From Hypoxylon rubiginosum (lineage: Eukaryota > Ascomycota > Sordariomycetes > Xylariales > Hypoxylaceae), in NCBI GenBank assembly GCA_902806565.1, contig CADCXA010000006.1:2480001-2544000 (forward strand): a stretch of DNA of 64,000 nucleotides, written 5' to 3'. The notes beneath the pieces are model-generated. The model saw nothing but the letters and a program-made list of their open reading frames with translations. It was not told where the DNA came from and did no database searches. Position numbers and translations under genes: made by a program. The number at the start of each line of letters is the position of its first letter. Position 1 is the stretch's first letter. Shown here piece by piece: positions 1 through 8,512 of the stretch.

Positions 1-2232
1 CCCATATACCAGCGTCTGGAGATGGGCATTGCTGCTTTCCAGAGCCGTCATAGGGTGGGCTCTAGGGTTCGCTAGCATGAATTTCCATTCCATGCTAACA
101 GACCTCTTCGGTGCATCTCTGATGAGTAGCAACCCGCATCAGGAGATTGTTGATTATCACGATGTAAGGAGACACGGGGGTGGGCTCGGTATCTGGCTCG
201 GAGTTTGGACATGGTGCTTCATTGGCTCATTGGGTGTCGGCTTTTTAGTCGGCGCTCTAGTGATTGACACCTTACAACCATCGTGGGGCCTCTACATCAG
301 CATCATGCTAATAGCGGTCGTCCTTGTTCTGAATGTTCTCTGCCCGGAGGTTCGACGATCGGCATGGAGATATTCTGTGGCCGAAGTCAAAATGGGTTCG
401 GCAGTGTCCCGAAGGATAGCACGAGGTGAGATCATGATGCACCGAGTCAAGGATGGCCCGAAATGGTGGGGCCAGGAAATGTATCATGGAGTTGCCCTCT
501 CTCTCGAAATGCTTCGCCAGCCTGGCTTCGTTGTCATGGCTGTATACTCCGCATGGATATATGCTCAAGTCGTTCTGATTATTGTCGTAAGCTGGCTCTC
601 CCTTCCTAAATATTTATTCTCCGCTAAGTTGTATAGCTCCTGGGTTCGTTAGCTTCCAGACACTATCACTTTCGATCTCCGATCGTAGGCGCTGCGGTAT
701 CGTCTGTTGCGATCGGTGCACTTGCGGCAGTGCCGTTCCAGATGGCAAACCTTTTCTCTCGATTTCGCTCTGTAGGACCGGTAACCAACAGCATGACCTT
801 TGACAGAAAGGTGACATGGACCTCCCACCTCGTTCGACGAGCAATTTTCGTCATCGTGCTTCCGATTGCCGCCATTGTTTACACTATCGTCTCCTCGGGG
901 CCCCCCGTCCATCTCGTTTTCCCGTGCATTTTTGCAGCTATCATTGGATTCTTGTCATGCCTTGCTATAGCCGAATGCAACGGCATGCTGATGGAGGCAT
1001 GGGATTGTTCCGACATGCAGCCAGGCATGACCGGTCGCTCGAAATCAGGGACGAACGGCGAGAAACGCACCAATTATTCATCTTTCCCTCGAGTCACAGC
1101 TGGATGGAACATTATCCACAGCATTGGTTTCGTTTTCGCCGCGGGGGCGACAGGCATCGGCGGCATGGCTACACGAAATCTAGGACAGAGAGCCGCAACG
1201 GGAATTGTTGCATCTATCTTGTTTATGGACTCTATTCTCCTTCTGGCCGTATTTGCTCGATTCCGAAGAGTGCAAATCATTCCGAACTCGAAGAGCATGG
1301 AGATGGACAAGTGGACGCAGGAACGACGAGACAGTCTCCGCCGTCGCGCTTCCGCGATCGCTGCCGCCAAAGCAAGTGGCCTCAAGGATATTTCCGAAAT
1401 TCCCGAAGAAGACGTAGGCTAGAGACCAGTCATTCTTGGCAATCCAACCGAAAAGTTCCGTCGTATGAACATCCTTGAACTAGGTTCTCTGACTCGATGG
1501 AGTGAAATCCGCAAGAAAAACCGACTGATTGATGAGGGGGTTCACCTTAACCGACAAACAGTTGATCTAGCTCGCGATGAGCTTGGGCGGCGACGCGACG
1601 AGTTCATAGGTGATATTGGCGATATAGTGCGAAAAGTGAGCAAGAGAAGTATGAGAAGCAAGCGCAGTCACGATAGTGACCATGAGGACCATGTCGAGCT
1701 CCAAGATATCGGTCCACTGAGTCATGCCGGAGCCGGTCTTGAGCACCAACATGCCGCACTTCCGCGTGATGTCTATCTCGAACGCGAATGCGTCATGGGC
1801 CAGACGGTACCAGAAGAAGCAGAGGAACTTTCGTCGATGGACGGCGGATCGGATGACGACTATGGATACAGCCACATGCAAGGCCACTCATCCCATATGA
1901 CATCCAAGGTTCAACCTTATGCCGGCTTCGAAAGACAAGATTTCCAAGGTGCCAGACTCAACACAGGAGATTATGTCATCAATATGGATGCATCTCACAC
2001 GGAACCGGACGTGATGCTGACCGACCCGGACGCGTTAGAGCACAGAGGAGAACACGGTGCACACATGGTGAACAAGATCAGGCCAGAAGACATGGGGTTT
2101 GGGAGCTTGTTGCAAAAGCACGGTGCTCATACGAATGAGAGTAAAGTCAGGCCAGCTAACTTGGAATTCGAAGAGGTAGATTTGGGTGGCAGGTCTGAGC
2201 GCCGAGATTCGAAGACGACGAAGCAAGACTGA
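1..2232 (+). CDS. MFS-like polytopic membrane protein, 5' end outside window
   Basis: This is the 3' part of a gene that is open to the window edge; no start codon is visible. Exons are 2-586, 637-1413 and 1456-2232. The introns are GTAAGC..TATAG (50 nt) and GTAGGC..AAAAG (42 nt), both phase 0, and joining them gives about 712 codons plus a stop. About nine hydrophobic segments are visible, for example around 40-100, 190-280, 290-345, 520-640, 670-750, 830-900, 905-985 and 1105-1260. A soluble C-terminal tail of about 320 residues, rich in charged residues and His, follows. The loop reading DVRRHGGGLGIWLG and the Arg-rich loops between helices resemble fungal major-facilitator-type transporters. 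The missing N-terminal helices would complete a 12-helix fold. It probably sits in the plasma membrane or an organelle membrane. The substrate is unknown. The membrane topology is confident; the MFS assignment is from memory of the family and is moderate. Confidence 0.65.
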
Positions 2233-2892
2233 AGGAGAGCAAAAGCGGGAGTTGCTTGAGTGCCGTTCGAACTGATGAAAAGAGATTGGGATTACTTATA
2301 GCCCTAGAACCATAAAAATTTCCTACTTCCTCCTCCTCCTCCTAAGATAGCCCAAGTGAAAGCCAGAAATATGTGAGGCTCAATGAGCTCCAGAGAATTA
2401 GTAAACCGGCCAGGGTTTCCAGGTAGGATACTACCCCACACCTACATTACAGGGATAATCATTCCCCAATATGCAGTTAAGCATAAATATTTGATACCAG
2501 TTCAGAGGTACGGAGTACCAGAGGAGCGCAATATAAATTTACGGCGCAGGCGGAAACGCAGGCCCTTGGTAATGGAGGACAAACCCTTAACGAGGTAGGC
2601 AAATGACGTAGGTGCAAATGGGAATGCTCATGTACCTATTTTTCCCATCCTGTGACCTTTTCATGTAAGCAATATGCAATTGGTCACTTCGGAGAATTGG
2701 AAATCCTACTAGCTATCCGCCATCCGTTGGCCGGTCCGGAAATTGACTCGAATTTCCAATCCATCCATACCTTTTTCGTGATTTTTTTCGTGATCCTAAC
2801 ATCCCTACCTACCTCCCTAACCTAACCTAACCTAACCTCTTAACCTACGCCTAAACAAGGCCAATGCCAAAGCTAGCAGCAGCGTTGCCAAC
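2233..2892. other. Intergenic region, MFS-like gene to phosphoesterase
   Basis: No gene is supported here. It holds the 3' flank of the membrane-protein gene, a CTCCTC-type pyrimidine run near 2330-2343, and a short CCTAA tandem repeat just before the phosphoesterase start, which probably lies in its promoter or leader. Confidence 0.6.
2815..2838. repeat. (CCTAA)n short tandem repeat
   Basis: About four and a half copies of CCTAA stand 55 bp upstream of the phosphoesterase ATG. The unit resembles but is not the canonical fungal telomere unit CCCTAA, and the array is short and internal, so it is best read as a promoter microsatellite. Confidence 0.8.
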
Positions 2893-3774
2893 ATGAAGCT
2901 CTACGCCCTCGGAGACCTCCACCTCGGCTACGAGTACAACCGAAAAGCGATCGAGGAAATCACGCCGCACCCCGACGACGGGCTGATCCTGTGCGGCGAC
3001 GTGGGCGAGACGGAGGCGCACCTGGAGCTCGCCTTCACCGTCGCCAAGCGCAACTTCAAGGACGTGTTCTGGGTGCCGGGGAACCACGAGCTGTACACGC
3101 TGGCGTCGTCGCGGCCGGACCTCCGGGGCGAGGCCAAGTACCGGTTCTGCGTGGACATCGCGCGGCGGCACGGCGTGCACACGCCCGAGGACCCGTTCGT
3201 GCGGTGGGACGGGGAAGGGGGGCCCGTGCTGGTGGCGCTGCTGTTCACGCTCTACGACTACAGCTTCCGGCCGGCCCACGTGACGCGCGAGGGCGCGCTC
3301 AAGTGGGCCGAGGAGACGGACACGGTGGCCACGGACGAGTTCCTGCTGCACCCGGACCCGCACCCGTCGCGGGACGCGTGGTGCCGGGCGCTCGTGGACC
3401 GGTGGGAGGCCCGGCTCGCGACGGAGAACCCCGAGGGGCTGCCGTACGTGCTGGTGAACCACTGGCCGCTGCGCGAGGACCTCGTGTACATCCCCAAGGT
3501 GCCGCGGTTCGTGCTGTGGTGCGGGACCAAGGCGACCGAGGACTGGCACACGCGGTTCGGCGCCAAGGTCGTGGTGACGGGCCACCTGCACGTGCCGCGC
3601 ACCGACTGGAAGGCGGGCGTCCGGTTCGAGGAGTGCAGCCTGGGGTACCCGCGGCAGTGGCAGGACGTGCGCGCTACGGGGCGCGGGATCAATGATATAC
3701 TCCGCGAGGTCCTTCCCGGGCCCCCGATTCCCGAGGGGGGCGAGATGTCGATGAAGAGGCGGAGGTGGGTTTGA
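2893..3774 (+). CDS. Calcineurin-like metallophosphoesterase
   Basis: A single-exon gene of 293 codons plus stop, starting at the first ATG after the CCTAA repeat. The metallophosphoesterase metal-binding blocks occur in order: GDLHLG (D8, H10), GDVGE (D36), GNHE (N64, H65), VNHWPL (H190) and GHLHVPR (H231, H233). Together these ligate the dinuclear metal centre of the family. There is no signal peptide or membrane segment, so a cytosolic or nuclear enzyme is likely. The substrate cannot be told from sequence; proteins of this kind hydrolyse phosphomonoesters or phosphodiesters. The coding region is strikingly GC-rich (44 of 60 bases at 3121-3180), unlike the flanks, and it lacks introns. Horizontal origin or GC-biased drift are both possible. 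Long open frames on the opposite strand are shadows of this composition. Confidence 0.88.
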   Translation: MKLYALGDLHLGYEYNRKAIEEITPHPDDGLILCGDVGETEAHLELAFTVAKRNFKDVFWVPGNHELYTLASSRPDLRGEAKYRFCVDIARRHGVHTPEDPFVRWDGEGGPVLVALLFTLYDYSFRPAHVTREGALKWAEETDTVATDEFLLHPDPHPSRDAWCRALVDRWEARLATENPEGLPYVLVNHWPLREDLVYIPKVPRFVLWCGTKATEDWHTRFGAKVVVTGHLHVPRTDWKAGVRFEECSLGYPRQWQDVRATGRGINDILREVLPGPPIPEGGEMSMKRRRWV

Positions 3775-4596
3775 ATGTGGCGATGATGGATCATGGATGA
3801 TTATGATGACGACGACGGCGGCGGCGATGATGGGCGAAGGGAAGCCCGAGCGTTTTCTGATGCGGCGAGGGCGTTCGTCTGGTAAGGCGGCGTGGTGGTG
3901 GTCGGATATGCATTACTGGCGAGCGAGCGTGCGTGCAACGCAACTCTTATAGAAGGAAAGATTTATGCTAAGTGATGGGAACATGAGCCATGGGTGATGA
4001 AACCGGAGAATAATATGTTGTGTGACGGGGGTTTAAAGATCACGGGTCGGTAAAGCATTGCGCGGCTTTGGCCTTAATAACGATTTCAAGATTGGACAGC
4101 AGCATACGCGATGGGGGGTTTTTTCTCTCTCTCTTTTCGGGTTAGATTCATATATAAGTACAGGCAGACTTGGTGCCGGTTGGGCGTAGACTTCAGATAT
4201 AATTCACGTCATTTCCTTCCTTTTTCGAGTATCCAGATGATGGTATGTCACATCACGAATGTTTAAGGGATGCGGTCTCGATGAGCAGATTCGAATGGCC
4301 AATCCACTTCGTTCCATGAACCCAACCCTGTGCTTAACAAGTTCCCTTGGAAAAGGCCTCACCGGCGCTCAATGCCTTATCGAAGTTCGTATCCTTCGTG
4401 AGGAGTATGATTTTCACCCACGACGCTGAGCAACCTAGGAGAGCATGTCGGTAAAGCCTACCGAGGTCTAATAAGATGGCTAACCCCGAAGCCCAGTTAG
4501 CGTAGCCCTGACCCTAGAGCTCCACTCCACTAGCAGGTTTAACTTAGAGATCATGTTTGCGATTCCGTAGCTAACCAGTGAAGCAATGGATAGAGA
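3775..4596. other. Intergenic region, phosphoesterase to tRNA island
   Basis: No coding or RNA gene is seen. A trinucleotide-like GATGATGACGACGACGGCGG stretch follows the stop near 3798-3825, and a TTTTTTCTCTCTCTCTTTT pyrimidine tract lies near 4119-4137. Confidence 0.55.
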
Positions 4597-4688
4597 TCCC
4601 CTGTGGCGCAATAGGCAGCGCGTCTGACTGTTATGTGTTCTATTGAATAGCAATCAGGAGGTTGATAGTTCGAACCTATCCGGGGGAG
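4597..4688 (+). tRNA. tRNA-Asn(GTT): tRNA-Asn(GTT) with 19-nt intron
   Basis: A full cloverleaf can be drawn. The acceptor is TCCCCTG/CGGGGGA with one G-T pair, the D arm is GCGC/GCGC, and the anticodon stem is TCTGA/TCAGG. Anticodon GTT is at 4630-4632, the T arm GATAG/CTATC has loop TTCGAAC, and the discriminator is G. A 19-nt intron (4634-4652) interrupts the gene after position 37, the canonical eukaryotic site. A T7 run follows at 4707. It decodes AAC/AAU. The second tRNA-Asn gene 370 bp away points back toward it. Confidence 0.9.
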
Positions 4689-5060
4689 AGTCATTTGTCT
4701 TGTTTCTTTTTTTCTTCATTTTTTGATATTGTGGCATATTTACAAGGCTTGCTTTGCTATATATGAGACAGGTAAGTTATACCAACATGGCTACAAACAA
4801 ACCTCACATCTCCTACGGTAGTCCCGTTCAGGTCGAGATATACCTTAGCCGTTCAACTCATATCTCATCTTACCTTGCAACTATTTCGGGAGTATTTTAT
4901 TTTAGGACATATACATCACTAGATTAATTTTATTTTTTAAAGAATTCATATTTATTAAACTATATTGCTCAAACGTACTCTGATGTAGTTCCTCTAAGCA
5001 CAGCTTCTACTTAAGTAATAGCAGTCGGGCGCAAAAATCCAAAAATAGAAATAAAAGAGA
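4689..5060. other. Spacer between convergent tRNA-Asn genes
   Basis: AT-rich and non-coding, especially 4880-4970. It holds the Pol III T-runs of both flanking tRNA genes (T7 at 4707-4713; on the minus strand T5 at 5041-5045 and T4 at 5053-5056). Confidence 0.6.
4707..4713 (+). terminator. Pol III T-run terminator of tRNA-Asn
   Basis: Seven consecutive T residues start 19 nt after the discriminator base, followed by further T-rich sequence; this is typical RNA polymerase III termination. Confidence 0.75.
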
Positions 5061-5156
5061 CTCCCCGGGAAAGGCTCGAACTTTCAACCTCCTGATATCA
5101 ACTTCCCTGATCGGGTAGTAACAGTCAGACGCGCTAGCCAATTGCGCCACCGAGGA
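5061..5156 (-). tRNA. tRNA-Asn(GTT): tRNA-Asn(GTT) with 22-nt intron
   Basis: Minus-strand cloverleaf. The acceptor is TCCTCGG/CCGGGGA, the D arm GCGC/GCGC, and the anticodon stem TCTGA/TCAGG with anticodon GTT. The T arm is GAAAG/CTTTC with loop TTCGAGC, and the discriminator is G. The intron at 5097-5118 is 22 nt and is placed after position 37. Its sequence and length differ from the intron in the neighbouring tRNA-Asn, while the anticodon and D arms are nearly the same. This suggests paralogous genes whose introns diverged faster than the exons. Confidence 0.9.
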
Positions 5157-5856
5157 TATGTTCGGGGTTATTTCGAACTGTTGGAATCTTAGCGCCCTTA
5201 GCAGCGTATATATAGCTAAGCACAGTTGCAAAGCTAACGATTGGTTCTGTTCGGGTTATTTTTTAGATCCACTTTACCCTCATTGGTTTGCACGTGGCTT
5301 GCCCACATAATCTATGTCACCTCTTCTCTTCCCGATCCTTGTGAAGTTCAATCCAGGTCAATCAAGGTCAACCGTCAAATCCAAGTCAGTTATCCTCAAT
5401 TCGGTCCAGACTATGTGTTAACTCCTACGATGGAGTGATCTGGTCATAACGGTCCTATGAAATGCGCAATTGGTTTGTGGAATGAGCTATACCTGCAGTC
5501 CTGATGCCAAAGGGGTAGATAGCACCTTGCGACAAAACAGCCAACGGTTAACGTAGTGTTCTTGAAATAGGCATTGGGTGAAAGATGTGTAAGCTAGGTA
5601 CTCTTTTGATAGTAGAGGCACAGCTTTGGGAGAGATTGTTTCCTGTTATATTAGCTACACGACGGACTCTACTCGGCGGCCTTTGACCATATCCTAAGCA
5701 AACTAGATACAGTCACTACTCCGTAGATGCAGTCTGAGTTAGAATACAGATTGCACCAGAAGTCAATCATGGCCATGATTAAGGCGGAAGAGTATTTAGA
5801 TTTCTTTAATTTGAAATTCTTTCACCCCATTCATCGAACGGATCCATCCTGGTCTG
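5157..5856. other. Intergenic region, tRNA-Asn to tRNA-Thr
   Basis: No gene is supported. Short open frames occur but lack splice structure or recognisable motifs. Confidence 0.55.
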
Positions 5857-5967
5857 GCCCGACTAGCTCATCGGTAGAGCGCCTCACTAGTATATTCTCT
5901 CTCGAATTATTCCAAAAGGGAATGAATCGGTATGAGGAGGCAACAGGTTCGATTCCTGTGTTGGGCA
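5857..5967 (+). tRNA. tRNA-Thr(AGT): tRNA-Thr(AGT) with 39-nt intron
   Basis: The acceptor is GCCCGAC/GTTGGGC (one G-T pair), the D arm GCTC/GAGC, and the anticodon stem CCTCA/TGAGG. Anticodon AGT is at 5889-5891 (read as IGU after A34 deamination), the T arm is ACAGG/CCTGT with loop TTCGATT, and the discriminator is A. The intron at 5893-5931 is unusually long for a nuclear tRNA (39 nt) and can itself form a CCAAAAGG-type hairpin (ATTCC..GGGAAT). A T8 terminator follows. Confidence 0.9.
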
Positions 5968-5975
5968 TTTTGTTG

Positions 5976-5983
5976 TTTTTTTT
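5976..5983 (+). terminator. Pol III T-run terminator of tRNA-Thr
   Basis: Eight T residues begin 9 nt after the tRNA 3' end, preceded by a T4 run at 5968-5971; a strong Pol III stop. Confidence 0.8.
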
Positions 5984-6129
5984 CTTACTTTTTCTGTGAC
6001 CTAAGCTTTATCTCCAAGGACTTGTTAGCAAGGTCGTGCGTGATTCGTGTCCTCTTTGTCTCGATTCTATGTTCAATAGATATATAGCATCTAATAGCTG
6101 TAGATATCATTATTAAGGCCTGAGTTACG

Positions 6130-6364
6130 TGTCAGGGCCTTAGCCCTTGCCCTCGCCATCCGGATAGGGCCACAAGTCTGTTGGTCACCCTGAGAGCTTA
6201 GATAGAAGTCACGGGTTTCCTCACGGCATGGATAGGGGTTACGGGCTTGCTGGTATAGGGAAAGGGAACCAGGCCCCTTGGTTCGTACGTCCCTTTGTCC
6301 TGGCTTCCTCTATATATACCGTACTTGGCAGTCCCTTAGGTTCATAGCTCTTCGTGCAATAACA
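6130..6364 (+). mobile_element. Degenerate solo-LTR-like repeat, copy A
   Basis: A 235-bp segment that begins TGTCAGGGCC and ends TGCAATAACA, so it has the TG..CA ends of an LTR. It contains an internal TATATATA box near 6310-6318. It matches, in reverse complement, the segment at 6545-6790 over nearly its whole length with many substitutions and small gaps. Shared blocks include the AGGACAAAGGGAC block, CGTAACCCCTATCC and TAGGTTCATAGC. No open reading frame or internal retrotransposon domain adjoins it, so it would be a solo LTR or another small repeat. Position next to tRNA genes fits Pol III-associated LTR elements (inference). Confidence 0.6.
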
Positions 6365-6544
6365 TAGTTGCAGCCCTGGTCGAGGCCAACTATGGCTAAC
6401 GATCACACGGAGCCGAGGTTATAAGACACGAAGACTAATACATAAGGACAAGACATTCATTGCACACATAAATAGTCTTTACCCCGAGGTCAATTGTATG
6501 TTAGGTGTTATGAAGCTAACCATGCGATAAGGAAACAACTAGGT

Positions 6545-6790
6545 TGTTGCACCAGGGGCTATGAACCTAGAGGGCTACCAATTCCCATGTATATGCAGGA
6601 GGCCAGGACAAAGGGACCTACACGCCAAGAGGCCTAGCTCCCAAGCTCATCCCTTCCTTCATACCCATAAGGCTGTAACCCCTATCCAGGCCCCTTAGCC
6701 CCTATTATTGCCATGAGGACTCCATGACTCCTGTCTGGGCCCTAAGGGTGACTACAGGTCCATAGCCTGACGAGGGCCACGGTCCTGATA
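6545..6790 (-). mobile_element. Degenerate solo-LTR-like repeat, copy B (inverted)
   Basis: About 246 bp, the inverted partner of copy A. Read on the minus strand it starts TATCAGGACC and ends GGTGCAACA. The flanks CTAGG (left) and ATAGG (right) could be a decayed 5-bp target-site duplication. The spacer of about 180 bp between copies A and B carries no gene. An alternative reading is one foldback element with 240-bp inverted arms, but the separate third copy favours independent insertions. Confidence 0.6.
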
Positions 6791-6806
6791 ATAGGGGTAG
6801 CAGCTA

Positions 6807-6985
6807 TGCTGTAGCGCGAAGAGCGATGAATTTAACAGCTACCAGCTCCGAGTATACATAGGGGCTACGAACGAAGGGGCCTCTCCTACCCTTATTTATC
6901 CCTCAGTGACCTGTCCTATCTCCTGTCCCCTATCATGCCCGCAGTCCTATCTAGATGGCCAAGTGCTAGGACCCTGGCCGTCGTA
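6807..6985 (-). mobile_element. Partial, highly decayed LTR-like repeat, copy C
   Basis: This segment lies 16 bp beyond copy B and in the same orientation. It retains GCGCGAAGAGCGATGAA and CTACGAACGAAGGGGCCT, which correspond to blocks of copy A read on the minus strand, plus a weaker match to the CCCGTAACCCCTATCC block. The outer end is indistinct, so the right boundary is approximate. Confidence 0.45.
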
Positions 6986-8087
6986 GTACCCTCGAGAAGT
7001 AAGAGAAATTTAATTATGCTGAAGTTTAAGCTGATAACATTAAACTGGTAGAAATCGTGATATGGCACGACCCCTTACCACTAGACATTCCTGGGAGTAT
7101 AAGTAACCGTGTATTTTCAATAGATTAGGTACCCAATTTCTAATTAATCTTTGGGTTTGTTAACAAGCCTATAATTACCAGAAGATGAATATTTCATATC
7201 AGGTAGCCTTATTCCAACCACATGTGCTGTCGTTACAGCCTATCTGATTGGTCACTTGCATTCTCCGTTAGGTACGTAGTAGTATCTACACAAGCTCTGC
7301 AGTAGAGCCACATATCCTTAGAACCCCTTTCCCGTTCAATCATTATGTTATGTAACGGCCTTGCTATGATTATAGATATAAAACTATAATTAGGCATCCA
7401 AGACGCCGCTAAACGATAGCCATGATGAAGAGACCTTAGCAATAGCCATGTCGAAGTCTCGTCGTAGTTCTAAGGCCCAACATAGGTATATGCCCGATGT
7501 CAGATGATAGAATTATTCCGCGAAATAGTAGTTAGCACACTTGACTTCACCTTGCGGTCTGACAGGCAGATAGTGTCACACTTACTCACCCACCCATCGA
7601 GCCTCACGATATATGTCCTAAGTCCGACATTCGCCATAAGTGGGGGGTAGCCAAGTCATCCTATTGCGGTGGCGGCTCCCGATTCAAGACCACCACCACC
7701 ATGCCGAGAGAACCGTGAAGACCAGCATCTTGGGTTAACGCAGGCGGCGGGAATGGGAAAAGGACCCTAACGTCGCAGATGAGTAAGAATTAGTACAGGA
7801 AAAGAAGATACATACATACATACAGCTACTCCACTCGTCGCCAAGCGCCCACATGAGAAGAGGTCGCAGCGCATAATCAATCTGAAGCAGAGCAAAAAAA
7901 AAAAAAAAAAAAGCCGCTGCTCAGCTGGACCTAAGTGGCCGATTGCCTTTTTGGCTGGCAAGGTTTCAACGAAGCAACATCCCAGTGCCGAATCTGAGAT
8001 ACGCCAAGGAGAACGCATATCTTGCATGATGTCACCTATAGAGTACCGAGTTATGGATGATCATGGGTAGCTCAGCGGCGTAGCAAT

Positions 8088-8105
8088 AGCAGCAGCAGCA
8101 GCAGC
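8088..8105. repeat. (AGC)6 microsatellite
   Basis: Six uninterrupted AGC units in non-coding sequence. Confidence 0.9.
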
Positions 8106-8486
8106 AAGCACGTATGTAGTTCGCGGCCGCACTCACACACACACAAACACACATCGAGGTGACGCTCGCATATTTTTTGAGAACCGGCACGCCCCAACTC
8201 GCATCTCGCATCGCGAGCCGGAAGTGTTCTGACTAAGTTACCCCCTACGTCATCTTTCTCGTAGTGAGAGTGCTTCCCATCTTCCTCGGAACTAGTTCAA
8301 CTGGAGTGGATTATTCATCACGATAATTTTTTGGGGCGAGGCTCCTCCTGCTGCCCCATTAGCTCGGTGCTTCAAGAGACCTGTCACATATCACTATTAT
8401 ACGTGGCGTTCCAAGGTTGAAACGGTCCCCGTACCCCCCCAAAAGTAGGGTCCTGGGACTTTCACTAATCGCTAACAACACATACG

Positions 8487-8512
8487 CACACACACACACA
8501 CACACACACACA
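8487..8512. repeat. (CA)13 microsatellite
   Basis: An uninterrupted CA dinucleotide run, flanked by CATACATACG; non-coding. Confidence 0.9.

Noticed and set aside
2815..2838. Possible internal telomere
   Set aside because: The unit is CCTAA, not CCCTAA, the array is under five units, and coding genes lie on both sides.
2851..3591. 246-codon minus-strand frame opposite the phosphoesterase
   Set aside because: His/Arg/Val-rich shadow created by extreme GC at third positions of the real gene.
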